Assembly (NCBI GenBank): GCA_016223105.1
Contig: JACRPR010000073.1
Location: 1-43,456 of the forward strand
DNA: 43,456 nt
Origin: Chloroflexota bacterium
GTDB lineage: Bacteria > Chloroflexota > Anaerolineae > UBA4142
Reading direction: 5' to 3'
Shown here: piece by piece, positions 23,991-31,512 of the stretch
How the letters are laid out: every line of letters begins with the position of its first letter
How positions within the stretch are numbered: position 1 is the first letter of the stretch
Position numbers and translations under genes: made by a program
The notes under the pieces: model-generated
Databases searched by the model: none
What the model was told of the DNA's origin: nothing
What the model saw: only the letters and a program-made list of their open reading frames with translations

Positions 23991-24447
23991 TCAGGAGTCA
24001 GAATCCAGAATTCAGAAGTGCAGATCAGAATTTCGAATTGAGAATCGCGGCGATGTAAGCTTCGAGAAGTTTACTAACTTCTTCGATTTGGAGTAGCATT
24101 GCTTTGGTGTCGCCGTAGTTGAGATCGCGCGAGAGAATCAAATAGTATCGAGATTCTTCAAGCGAACCTTGTGCAATGTTCATCAAGCGCGCCTTGTCCG
24201 CCTTGCCGCGCTTTTTGAATCCTTCGGCAATGTTTGCCGGAATCGAAACGGCGGCGCGGCGCATTTGCGAAGTCAGTCCGTAGAGTTCACTCTTTGGAAA
24301 ATTTTCCGTGATCCGATACACGCTCAACACAAACTGATGTGCTTTTTGCCATACGATCAAATCCAGAAATGATTTGGCAGGAACGCGGTCCATTGTAAAT
24401 TCTCCTTGTTGAATTTTTTATTCTGAATTCTGGATTCTGACTCCTGA
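23991..24447. mobile_element. 457-bp insertion: four-helix-bundle gene between 27-bp perfect inverted repeats
   Basis: The repeats at 23991-24017 (starting TCAGGAGTCAGAATCC) and 24421-24447 are exact inverses over 27 bp. Between them lies only the gene at 24025-24393. The unit sits inside a glutamate synthase operon. It resembles the intervening sequences of 23S rRNA, where complementary ends enclose an IVP gene. No target duplication is evident. Confidence 0.75.
24025..24393 (-). CDS. Four-helix-bundle protein (S23/IVP family)
   Basis: A 122-residue all-helical protein of the 23S rRNA intervening-sequence protein type: FLDLIVWQKAHQFVLSVYRI, then FPKSELYGLTSQMRRAAVSIP, NIAEGFKKRG, and a final helical pair with LEESRYYLILSRDLNYG. 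All four helices are present and the length is typical. The family forms pentameric basic rings. In diversity-generating retroelements a relative (Avd) binds nucleic acid. Here there is no rRNA or reverse transcriptase. Its only companions are the flanking inverted repeats, so it probably belongs to a mobile or selfish unit. The ATG follows AAGGAG. Confidence 0.88.
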   Translation of the reverse strand: MDRVPAKSFLDLIVWQKAHQFVLSVYRITENFPKSELYGLTSQMRRAAVSIPANIAEGFKKRGKADKARLMNIAQGSLEESRYYLILSRDLNYGDTKAMLLQIEEVSKLLEAYIAAILNSKF

Positions 24448-24455
24448 CTTTTGCA

Positions 24456-26180
24456 TTAGCACGCATACGCAACCTGCAACCGCTCGCCAATTTCCTTGTC
24501 CATCGCGACGAGCGCGTCACTGCGACCGATGGGGAGCGTCGAGTTGCCAATCGGCGCCATCAACTTTTTCAATTCCTGATCGAGCGCGAGAAAATAATCC
24601 ACGACGTTTTGCGCGACCGCGTCCACATCGAGACGCGCGACGAGACGCGGATCCTGGGTGCAGATGCCGACCGGACAATGCCCGGTGTTGCACGCGTTAC
24701 AGCGTCCTTTTTCATTGCCGACACAGCCCGCGAGTTGCAACCAAATTTTCGCGGAGAAGACGCCGTTCGCGCCGAGACAGATCGCTTTGAACGCGTCTGC
24801 CGCGAGATCGCCGGTGTCGCCAAAACCGCCGCCGACAAAAAGTGGAATCTGTCCTTGCTTGCCCTGGTCAACGGCGGCGAGATAACAATCGCGCAGTTTG
24901 CTCAAGATCGGATGACCCGTGTGATCGAGACTGACTTCGTGCGCCGCGCCCGTGCCACCGGAAATTCCGTCGAGGAAAAATCCGCCGACGATGTGATACG
25001 GATCGCGAATCAAATTGTTGAATACCGCGACGCTCGTCGAACTTGCCGCGACCTTGATCGCGACCGGGACGCGGAATTTGAATGCCGCGTTCATACTCAA
25101 AAACATTTTTTGCACCGACTCTTCGATGCTGTACAAACCTTGATGATTCGGCGGCGACATCAGATCGGCTTTCGGCACGCCACGAATCGCTTGAATGTGC
25201 GGCGCAACTTTTTCCGCCGGCAGTAAACCACCGTCACCTGGTTTCGCGCCTTGTCCGATTTTGATCAGCACGCCCGCTGGATCGGTGATCATTTCCGGCA
25301 TCGCTTTGATGATGCGATTCCAACCGAAATGTCCGCTCGCGATTTGAATGATGAAATATTTAAGGTACTCGGATTTCAATAATCGCGATGGCATCCCGCC
25401 TTCGCCGGAACTCATTCGCACCGGCATGCCACATTCTTCGTTGAGGTACGCCACCGCGAGTGCGATCGCTTCCCACATTCGCCACGAGAGCGCGCCGACG
25501 GACATATCGCCAATCATCACCGGATAAATCCAACGCAATGGCGGCGTGATTCCATTCGGCACGAGTTTTCCATTTTCAACTTTGAGCGGCAACTCATTCG
25601 CCGGCAAACCACGACCCAGGGGCGTGAGCATATCGAACGTGTGTCGCGCCGCGTCGAGCGACGGATCGGTCATTTGGCTAATGCGCCCGACCTTGATGTA
25701 ATCGAGAATGCGAATCGGCATGTGATGCCCGCGTCCGCCGCGTTTAATCGGCGATGCGCCCGCGCGCGCGACGAGCGGAAAACGATTGTGATCATTTTCG
25801 ACCGGGCGAATCGAATTGGTCGGGCAAACTTTTTCGCACATCGAGCAACCGCGACAAAAATGTTTTGGCTCACGCACTTGCTTGATCGCCATCATCACTT
25901 GGGTTGAATCCACCGGCTTGGGCGAATTGCCGATGCTCAACGTCGCGCCTTGCTTTTGCAATTCCGGTTTGATCGAACCGAACGTGCAAGTCGCAACGCA
26001 CGAGCCGCATCGAATGCAGGTGTCCGCGTTCCATTCGATCTTCCACGGAAAATCAATCGGATGTGTGTCGCGCACAAAGGTTGGATTGATTGCGAATGCG
26101 CGACCGTTGCCGTTCGCGCGTTTCGGTTCCGCGCCGTTCGTTTTTAGCGTCGGCAAAATTTTCAGATCTATTGTTGCCAT
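24456..26180 (-). CDS. Ferredoxin-FMN glutamate synthase subunit (split GOGAT, synthase domain)
   Basis: A 574-residue protein. The N-terminus has two 4Fe-4S motifs (CIRCGSCVATC near residue 55 and CRGCSMCEKVCP near 110-120). The rest is the glutamate synthase FMN domain (VRMSSGEGGMPS, IKIGQGAKPGDGGLLP, GGFFLDGISGGTGAAH), with [3Fe-4S] cysteines in CNACNTGHCPVGIC near 480. This is the archaeal-type stand-alone synthase subunit, fed by the amidotransferase gene upstream and reduced by ferredoxin or the GltD fusion downstream. The start at 26180 follows TGGAGGTGG and overlaps the upstream stop by 13 nt. A role as a related amino-transferring synthase (GlxD or N-methylglutamate synthase type) is possible. 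Confidence 0.85.
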   Translation of the reverse strand: MATIDLKILPTLKTNGAEPKRANGNGRAFAINPTFVRDTHPIDFPWKIEWNADTCIRCGSCVATCTFGSIKPELQKQGATLSIGNSPKPVDSTQVMMAIKQVREPKHFCRGCSMCEKVCPTNSIRPVENDHNRFPLVARAGASPIKRGGRGHHMPIRILDYIKVGRISQMTDPSLDAARHTFDMLTPLGRGLPANELPLKVENGKLVPNGITPPLRWIYPVMIGDMSVGALSWRMWEAIALAVAYLNEECGMPVRMSSGEGGMPSRLLKSEYLKYFIIQIASGHFGWNRIIKAMPEMITDPAGVLIKIGQGAKPGDGGLLPAEKVAPHIQAIRGVPKADLMSPPNHQGLYSIEESVQKMFLSMNAAFKFRVPVAIKVAASSTSVAVFNNLIRDPYHIVGGFFLDGISGGTGAAHEVSLDHTGHPILSKLRDCYLAAVDQGKQGQIPLFVGGGFGDTGDLAADAFKAICLGANGVFSAKIWLQLAGCVGNEKGRCNACNTGHCPVGICTQDPRLVARLDVDAVAQNVVDYFLALDQELKKLMAPIGNSTLPIGRSDALVAMDKEIGERLQVAYAC

Positions 26181-27283
26181 CGTTCCACCTCCAGCGCGTT
26201 GTTGATGACGACGGTCTCGCGCTCGCCGGGATACAGATCGGTTTCGGTGTTGCGATTGGGAATCACCATATTCACGCCGCACACTTCGGACGCGCTCACG
26301 ACCATATCGCCATCGCGACCGATGACGTACGGGCGCAATTTTTTCGCGTCCGCGATCACGCCCATGCGATTGTCCGGCAAAACGAAAACGACTGTGTTCG
26401 GTCCGTTGATTTCGAGGTGCATCAATGATTGACGCACGCGATTCAACACATCGGCATCGGGGCGCGCGCGCATTTCTTCAAACGTGAGCGGGGTGATGAC
26501 GTGCTTGTAGTATTCGAGGGGCCAACCGAGTTCACTGCAAACATAGTGGAGCGAGTAGAGGAAGCATTGCGTATCGGATTCAAAACCGATGTACGCGCGA
26601 TGCAAATTTTGTTGGAACTCTTTGTTCTTTTGATAAAAGGTATTTTCGCCGTTGCCCATCAGCGTAAACCCTTCGAGGAAAAACGGATGCGCGGCGTAGC
26701 GCACAATTTTGTAATTCGTGTTTTGCCGGCACTGCGCGGAAATGACGCGCGCCTTGAGCCAGTGATCGTCGTTCCACATTTGAAAGTACGTGCCAATGTC
26801 GCGCGGATCGCCGACTTCTTTGAGCGTCAGCACATCGGGCCAAAACGAATAGACATAGCCCTGGTTTTCGTGCGATAGTGCTTTGCGAAGTTTGAGTCGC
26901 GTGTCGAGCAATAATTTTTTCTGCTCCGGCGTCGGCGCGTCATGCAAAACGTTGAGCCCTTCGGGATAACGATAGTTGCGGAAAACGTAATGCGGCATCC
27001 GCTTGAAATCGAGCGACGTGTCGTTGACGACATCCGGCTTGTAATCGAACTTGGGCGAGAATCCCAGGTCTTCGAGAATTTTTTCCGCGCGCTCGACGCC
27101 GGCGGAGGTCGCCGCCATCGAGAGGAGCGGAAATTTTTTAAACTCGGCGAACGCGCCGCCGAGGTCTTGCATCACCATCGCGAACCCGGAATTATCGTGC
27201 CCCTTTTGCATCGCAAGCATCATTCGCAACAGATGCACCGGTGCGACCGGTGTTTTCGCTTTTATCGCCGCCATTCGGCACAT
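26168..27283 (-). CDS. Class II glutamine amidotransferase subunit (split GOGAT)
   Basis: A 371-residue Ntn hydrolase. It begins MCRMAAIKAK, so Met removal exposes the nucleophile Cys; KGHDNSGFAMVMQD is the following conserved segment. Later blocks (NTNYKIVRYAAHPFFLEGFTLMGNGENTF and FLYSLHYVCSELGW, each in pieces) fit the GlxB/GltB1 family. It would release ammonia from glutamine and channel it to the FMN subunit. AGGAGG lies 6 nt before the ATG, which fixes the start; the longer frame lies in a repeat. Upstream is a structured leader with a terminator, suggesting attenuation. Confidence 0.85.
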   Translation of the reverse strand: MCRMAAIKAKTPVAPVHLLRMMLAMQKGHDNSGFAMVMQDLGGAFAEFKKFPLLSMAATSAGVERAEKILEDLGFSPKFDYKPDVVNDTSLDFKRMPHYVFRNYRYPEGLNVLHDAPTPEQKKLLLDTRLKLRKALSHENQGYVYSFWPDVLTLKEVGDPRDIGTYFQMWNDDHWLKARVISAQCRQNTNYKIVRYAAHPFFLEGFTLMGNGENTFYQKNKEFQQNLHRAYIGFESDTQCFLYSLHYVCSELGWPLEYYKHVITPLTFEEMRARPDADVLNRVRQSLMHLEINGPNTVVFVLPDNRMGVIADAKKLRPYVIGRDGDMVVSASEVCGVNMVIPNRNTETDLYPGERETVVINNALEVERWQQ

Positions 27284-27300
27284 AGTGTCCTCCTCATTAT

Positions 27301-27373
27301 GGGACGCGGAGTACCGCGGATGAACGCGGATGAATTTATTTTTATCCGCGTTCATCCGCGTTTGTCCGCGTCC
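27301..27373. repeat. Inverted repeat family J, copy 1
   Basis: GGACGCGGA, GCGGATGAACGCGGATGAA and the inverse half TTATCCGCGTTCATCCGCGT form a ~73-bp palindrome between the terminator and the amidotransferase ribosome site. Confidence 0.8.
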
Positions 27374-27387
27374 AATTCAAAATGGTA

Positions 27388-27420
27388 AGAAAAAGACCGC
27401 CGGGTTCTGGCGGTCTTTGT
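27388..27420 (-). terminator. Intrinsic terminator/attenuator in the GOGAT leader
   Basis: On the minus strand AAAGACCGCC, loop AGAACCC, GGCGGTCTTT, then TTCTT. It lies 105-137 bp before the amidotransferase ATG. Confidence 0.75.
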
Positions 27421-27506
27421 GCCTGTCGAACATATTTGATTCGACGGTTTCCAGGGACGTACCCCGGCGCGTTGGCTCGAACCCGAGTGCTACATCATTT
27501 CGAGCC
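27421..27506 (-). ncRNA. Structured leader RNA upstream of the split GOGAT operon
   Basis: Three hairpins precede the terminator: GGCTCGAA/TTCGAGCC (506-499 with 481-474), CCGGGG/CCCTGG (467-451) and GTCGAA/TTCGAC (445-440 with 430-425). A TATAAT box (513-508) would start transcription at its edge. The layout of promoter, folded RNA and terminator before a metabolic gene is that of a riboswitch or attenuator. I do not recognise the glutamine (glnA) or other known consensus. Confidence 0.5.
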
Positions 27507-27507
27507 G

Positions 27508-27534
27508 ATTATAACGCGCGCGCGCGGGAATGTC
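27508..27534 (-). promoter_or_regulatory. Putative promoter of the GOGAT leader
   Basis: On the minus strand TAGACA (534-529), a short 15-bp spacer and a perfect TATAAT (513-508). Confidence 0.5.
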
Positions 27535-27610
27535 TATGGATAACTTGTGAAATTTTAACGCGAGTGTGATTGTATAAAATGCACATAAGAGTTTCAGGAA
27601 ATGCTTGAAA

Positions 27611-27823
27611 TCAAGTTGATGGAGAGAGATTTAGCGATTGGGAGATTGAGAGATTGTCGTCCGAAGATACGAGAGGAAATTGGAGATGTCGCGCGGCTTG
27701 GTCTTTGCGGAAACGTTCCGCGAGGTTGAGACAGAGATTTGACGGTCCGCCGCCGGTGAAGATGCAGAACCGACACGCCGCGACCGCGCCGCGCGTTTGC
27801 GCGGGACAGTTGAGTTCGCTCAT
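27611..27823 (-). CDS. Small cysteine-containing protein before the split GOGAT operon
   Basis: A 70-residue protein with an excellent AGGAGG site before ATG 27823. The first half has Cys6, a CRFC pair at 17-20 and Cys30 (GGGPSNLC), which could bind metal. The last ~22 residues (SISQSLNLSPST) look like a low-complexity repeat rather than native protein. No family is recognised. It points in the same direction as the glutamate synthase genes, but the structured leader and terminator lie between. Confidence 0.5.
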   Translation of the reverse strand: MSELNCPAQTRGAVAACRFCIFTGGGPSNLCLNLAERFRKDQAARHLQFPLVSSDDNLSISQSLNLSPST

Positions 27824-27840
27824 TGTGCGCCTCCTGTTGA

Positions 27841-27893
27841 AATGGGACGCGGACAAACGCGGACGAACGCGGATGAAAATATGTTTGTCTGCA
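27841..27893. repeat. Repeat family J, half copy
   Basis: GGACGCGGACAAACGCGGAC followed by GAACGCGGATGAAAA. It matches the left half of the palindrome at 27301. Confidence 0.7.
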
Positions 27894-27907
27894 TCACCCA
27901 ACTTTCG

Positions 27908-27944
27908 ATTGCAAAAAACAAAACCGCCTGACGATCAGGCGGTT
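27908..27944 (-). terminator. Terminator of the AT-rich gene
   Basis: A perfect 10-bp stem, AACCGCCTGA/TCAGGCGGTT, with TTTGTTTTTT on the minus strand. Confidence 0.8.
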
Positions 27945-28054
27945 CGTTGCCAGTTAAGTCTTTAGCGCGAGTGTAACCGCGTTGCGCGCGTTTGTCTTTG
28001 GGCGACGCGCGAGAATGGAGGGGGGAGGGAGTTGTGCAGGGTGTATAGATACCT

Positions 28055-28915
28055 CTATGGTGCTACCAAGCCACCTTCCTTTTCGTATTTTTGTATTAAC
28101 CTAATTGTCGCATGAATCGTCGCAAGGTAATAGTAGAAAATCCAACTGTACCAAATCGCTTTATCATAATCCGTTTTTTGTGAATCATTATGATGCCGTA
28201 CCCCAAAATTATTCGCAATATTAAAGAGATCGCCTTCATCGCTCCTGGTGATAACCAGTTTTAATTTCGGACGCAGAAATTCAAGCACATCGGCTAAATC
28301 TCTGATAGCATCTCGGCGGTCTTCGAAAGACGATCGGTATCTTCGATATTTTAGGACAGCGTTATTTATTCGCTTATCAACGTTTTCGGGATCATGCAAA
28401 GGTACATTTGCTTGCAACAAGTTTTCGAGACCTTGTTCTGCCATTACGAGTATTTCGCCATCCGCAGATAACTCATACCCATCTTGATAATCGCGGAGCA
28501 ACAAATTCACATCAGTGATAAATTCTTGCCGCCCAAGCCCCTCATTGAACGTCTGATAGTGCCAACCACAATTACTGAAATTATGATAAAAGCCATCTAC
28601 CGGTTTTGAGACGTTATCATACAGGAATTCGATAATATCAAATAAATCATCCTCGGTATATTCCAGGCATTTGTTGGGAATGGGCCACAGGTCGGATTTC
28701 CGCAAGATACGAAATAATTCAGATTCGACGTCGCCGCCCAATAAGCCGGGAACATCTCCAGCATCAACACAGTTATATCCGAATGATTCTTGAAAATACT
28801 CTTTTCTTGAAAATTTCAAATACAATTCTCTAAAAAGCCGACGAAGCATCGGTAAGTCCAATCGTGTTGCCAGTGGGTTTTTTCCAGTTCGAGCGGAATA
28901 GTATTGTCGAGACAT
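28055..28915 (-). CDS. AT-rich gene of unknown function, possible defence protein
   Basis: A 286-residue soluble protein with markedly lower GC than its neighbours, suggesting recent arrival. The C-terminal 100 residues (RDAIRDLADVLEFLRPKLK, then FNIANNFGVRHHNDSQK and a final long helix) vaguely resemble the HEPN-like C-termini of AbiJ-type abortive infection proteins; this is a weak impression. Its ATG touches the stop of the truncated TumE remnant (TGA then ATG), so it is translated from the antitoxin promoter unit. A terminator follows. Confidence 0.6.
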   Translation of the reverse strand: MSRQYYSARTGKNPLATRLDLPMLRRLFRELYLKFSRKEYFQESFGYNCVDAGDVPGLLGGDVESELFRILRKSDLWPIPNKCLEYTEDDLFDIIEFLYDNVSKPVDGFYHNFSNCGWHYQTFNEGLGRQEFITDVNLLLRDYQDGYELSADGEILVMAEQGLENLLQANVPLHDPENVDKRINNAVLKYRRYRSSFEDRRDAIRDLADVLEFLRPKLKLVITRSDEGDLFNIANNFGVRHHNDSQKTDYDKAIWYSWIFYYYLATIHATIRLIQKYEKEGGLVAP

Positions 28916-29044
28916 TCAATAACTCCAATCTGTCCAAGATTGTATCCAGCTGGATAAAACGGAATGTTGAATGTTTGGAAACTGTTCGGTCAGCGAATAG
29001 ACGAACAGTTCGTAATCATCGGTAGTACGAAGCGGATTGATCAT
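28916..29044 (-). pseudogene. tumE: TumE-type toxin, truncated
   Basis: A 42-codon remnant (MINPLRTTDDYELFVYSL, then TEQFPNIQHS) matching the N-terminus of TumE/DUF6516 toxins, which normally run to about 100-120 residues. After QHS the family pattern stops and a short unrelated tail leads to the stop. It overlaps the antitoxin stop by 4 nt (ATGA), as in intact pairs. The break coincides with entry into the AT-rich gene. Confidence 0.65.
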
Positions 29045-29310
29045 ACCGCGACTCGCACCAGCCCTGCCAACGTCGGCGTGTTGCGTTGAATTTGGTGAAC
29101 CAGGTCGCGGTAGGTCTCTTGACGCGCGAGCCAGGTTCGATAGACGCTCGCCCACTCGCCGAAATCCAACACCCAATTATCATCTTCGGGTTCTTCGCCG
29201 CTGGCATACGCCGCGTAAAACGTTTCCGAACGCACACCGTATTTTTGTTCAAAGTGAATCAAGTCTTGTTCGAGCGCGTGAATGTCGGCAAGCACATCGT
29301 AAATGGTCAT
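29041..29310 (-). CDS. tumA: TumA-type antitoxin
   Basis: An 89-residue helical protein: LADIHALEQDLIHFEQKYG, then SETFYAAYASGEEPEDD and DFGEWASVYRTWLARQETY. This pattern is typical of the small helical antitoxins encoded just before TumE/DUF6516 toxins. The start follows AAAGGTGCACG. The cognate toxin is truncated, so the antitoxin may now be an orphan regulator of the AT-rich gene. Confidence 0.7.
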   Translation of the reverse strand: MTIYDVLADIHALEQDLIHFEQKYGVRSETFYAAYASGEEPEDDNWVLDFGEWASVYRTWLARQETYRDLVHQIQRNTPTLAGLVRVAV

Positions 29311-29394
29311 CGTGCACCTTTGGTTCTAAAGATTCTATTCCGCCAAGAATATAAAACAGATTTTCTTTCGCGTCAATCCAAAATTTTGCCACCC

Positions 29395-29448
29395 GTGGCG
29401 CGGGCGGCTCGCCCGCCGCGATTATTCGGGCGAGCCGCCCGCGCTACA
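29395..29448. repeat. Palindromic repeat family B, copy 4
   Basis: The same arms as at 6892 and 8866, ending with CTACA. It is adjacent to the tctA stop. Confidence 0.85.
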
Positions 29449-29450
29449 CT

Positions 29451-31001
29451 TCAGTCCACCTCATCCCCGAACGTCGGCACCGCGGCGGCTTGCCCTTTGC
29501 GCGCGCGATAACGTTTCCAGAGAATTTCCGCGAACGGGATCAGCAAGGACAAGATCGCGAAAATCAAAATCGTCAGCGAGAGCGGACGCGTGAAAAAGAT
29601 TGCCGGGTTGCCAATCGAGATCAACATCGCGCGGCGAAATTCTTGTTCGATTAGCGGGCCCAGCACCACGCCCAACACAATCGGCGCCATCGGAAAACCG
29701 TGTCGCCGCATAAAGAACGCGAGCAAACCCAGTCCCAACAGAACGAGCAAGCCGATGAGACTGCCTTCATTGCTGTACACCCCCAACACCGAAAACGCGA
29801 GAATACTGCCGAACAATAATGGCTTGGGCACATCAAGCATCTTGACCCACACGCCAACGAGCGGCAAGTTGAGCAAGAGCAGTAACGCGTTGCCGATGTA
29901 CAAACTCGCGATCAAACCCCACACCAGGTCGGGGCGTTGCGCGAAGAGCAGAGGACCCGGGCGCAAGCCGTACAACTGAAACGCCGCGAGCATCATCGCG
30001 GTTGTGCCAGACCCAGGAATGCCGAGCGCGAGAAGCGGCACCATCGCGCCGCCCGCGCTTGCATTGTTCGCGGCTTCGGGACCGGCAACGCCTTCGATCA
30101 TCCCCGTTCCAAATTTTTCCGGGTTTTTGGACATTCGCCGTTCGAGATTGTACGAGAGAAACGTCGCGACCGTCGCGCCCGCGCCGGGCAAAACGCCGAT
30201 GATGAAACCCAGCACCGATCCGCGCGCCCACGACGGAAGCGAGCGTTTCCATTCCTCGCGCGTCATCCAGAGCGAGCCGGTCGTTTTGATCGTTTCTTCC
30301 AACGCGCGTTTGAACGTGCCAGCCATCCACAGCACTTCGCCAATCGCGAACAAACCAATCGCCGCGGTTACGATGTCAATCCCGCTCAACAATTCGGGAC
30401 GACCGAATGTAAACCGCGCTTGCCCGGTTTGCAGATCGATCCCGACCATCCCGATGCCAAGACCGAGCAAGGTCGCGAACATTGCTTTCGGCGCGGATTC
30501 GCCCGCGAGACCAGTAACCGCCGTCAGCGCGAGAAACATAATCGCGAAATATTCCGGCGGACCGAACTTGAGCGCGAACTCGACGAGCGCGGGCGCGAGC
30601 AACATCAGCATAAACGTCGCGAACGTGCCGGCGATGAACGAACCGATTGCCGCGGTCGCCAACGCCGCGCCGCCGCGCCCTTGCTTCGCCATTCGGAAAC
30701 CATCGAGCGTCGTGACCACGCTCGCACTTTCGCCCGGCGTGTTGACCAGGATCGAAGTCGTCGAGCCGCCGTACATCGCGCCGTAATAAATTCCGCCGAA
30801 CAAGATAAATGCGGTCGTCGGATCAAGTCCGAACGTCAACGGGAGTAAAAGTGAAATCGTCAGCGCGGGACCGATGCCGGGCAATACGCCAATCGCCGTG
30901 CCGACGACGACGCCGATCAAACCAAACATCAAATTGATCGGTGTGAGCGCGGTGCCAAAACCAGCGCCGAGATTCGCGAGCAGTTGAGTCAATGCGTCCA
31001 T
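29451..31001 (-). CDS. tctA: Tripartite tricarboxylate transporter, large permease TctA
   Basis: A 516-residue membrane protein with about 11-12 helices. The signature GVLPGIGPALTISLLLPLTF lies near residues 38-57 and YGGSTTSILVNTPGES near 80. A second half repeats the PGAGATVA and GIPGSGTTAM motifs, as expected for TctA. With TctB it forms a secondary, ion-driven importer that takes substrate from the binding protein TctC. Its start is 8 nt after the tctB stop. The substrate is a tricarboxylate or similar organic anion and cannot be told from sequence. Confidence 0.93.
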   Translation of the reverse strand: MDALTQLLANLGAGFGTALTPINLMFGLIGVVVGTAIGVLPGIGPALTISLLLPLTFGLDPTTAFILFGGIYYGAMYGGSTTSILVNTPGESASVVTTLDGFRMAKQGRGGAALATAAIGSFIAGTFATFMLMLLAPALVEFALKFGPPEYFAIMFLALTAVTGLAGESAPKAMFATLLGLGIGMVGIDLQTGQARFTFGRPELLSGIDIVTAAIGLFAIGEVLWMAGTFKRALEETIKTTGSLWMTREEWKRSLPSWARGSVLGFIIGVLPGAGATVATFLSYNLERRMSKNPEKFGTGMIEGVAGPEAANNASAGGAMVPLLALGIPGSGTTAMMLAAFQLYGLRPGPLLFAQRPDLVWGLIASLYIGNALLLLLNLPLVGVWVKMLDVPKPLLFGSILAFSVLGVYSNEGSLIGLLVLLGLGLLAFFMRRHGFPMAPIVLGVVLGPLIEQEFRRAMLISIGNPAIFFTRPLSLTILIFAILSLLIPFAEILWKRYRARKGQAAAVPTFGDEVD

Positions 31002-31009
31002 CCTTCACC

Positions 31010-31462
31010 TCACCCCAGAATCCCCTTGGGCAAACCGACTTTGAGCAGACCGTTGAAGAAAAAGTAAACGAGCGCGGTCAACGCGACACTGACGACGAGA
31101 TCGCGCAACCACGCGCGACTGCCGAACACGCGCGCTTGCAAAAATAAAAACACGCTCGTCGTGATCAGATAGCCAACCGTTTCGAACGCGAGAATGTAAC
31201 CGAGCAAAACGATCACACACGCGCCCCAGGTGCGCCACTCCATTTCTTCGAGCGCATCGATCTTGGCGTCGGATTTTTTGCGCCACGCTTGCCAGCCGAG
31301 CCAGACGCCGGACAAGAACATTCCCACGCCGATAAAGATCGGCAAGAAACGCGGACCGACCGCCGAGTAACTGGTGTTCGGTTCGTTGATCATCAACGCG
31401 CCAATCAAGTATGCGATCGCGAACAGCACCACGCAAATCGCAACGAGAAAATCGTGTTTCAT
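31010..31462 (-). CDS. tctB: Tripartite tricarboxylate transporter, small subunit TctB
   Basis: A 150-residue protein with four hydrophobic segments (about residues 5-25, 40-58, 83-110 and 120-142) and the usual GPRFLPIFIGV motif after the first helix. This is the small membrane partner of TctA. The start at 31462 is chosen because upstream in-frame codons run through a palindromic repeat. The gene sits between tctC and tctA in the standard order. Confidence 0.88.
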   Translation of the reverse strand: MKHDFLVAICVVLFAIAYLIGALMINEPNTSYSAVGPRFLPIFIGVGMFLSGVWLGWQAWRKKSDAKIDALEEMEWRTWGACVIVLLGYILAFETVGYLITTSVFLFLQARVFGSRAWLRDLVVSVALTALVYFFFNGLLKVGLPKGILG

Positions 31463-31477
31463 AGTTGATCCCAATGC

Positions 31478-31504
31478 GTAGGGGCGGGATGACCCCGCCC
31501 CTAC
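31478..31504. repeat. Palindromic repeat family E, perfect copy
   Basis: GTAGGGGCGGG, a four-base loop and its inverse lie in the tctC-tctB gap. It may act as an mRNA stabiliser or weak terminator. Confidence 0.75.
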
Positions 31505-31512
31505 CAATCCGA

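Noticed and set aside
24025-24393. Diversity-generating retroelement accessory protein (Avd)
   Set aside because: The fold family is related, but no reverse transcriptase, template or variable repeat is nearby.
21721-27283. NADPH-dependent dihydropyrimidine dehydrogenase-like complex
   Set aside because: The GltD-like chain alone could suggest this, but the GXGXG domain and the adjacent amidotransferase and FMN synthase genes fix it as a glutamate synthase-type system.
27421-27506. A tRNA (because of GGGTTCGAGCC)
   Set aside because: Only a T-loop-like string exists; no acceptor, D-arm or anticodon arm can be built around it.
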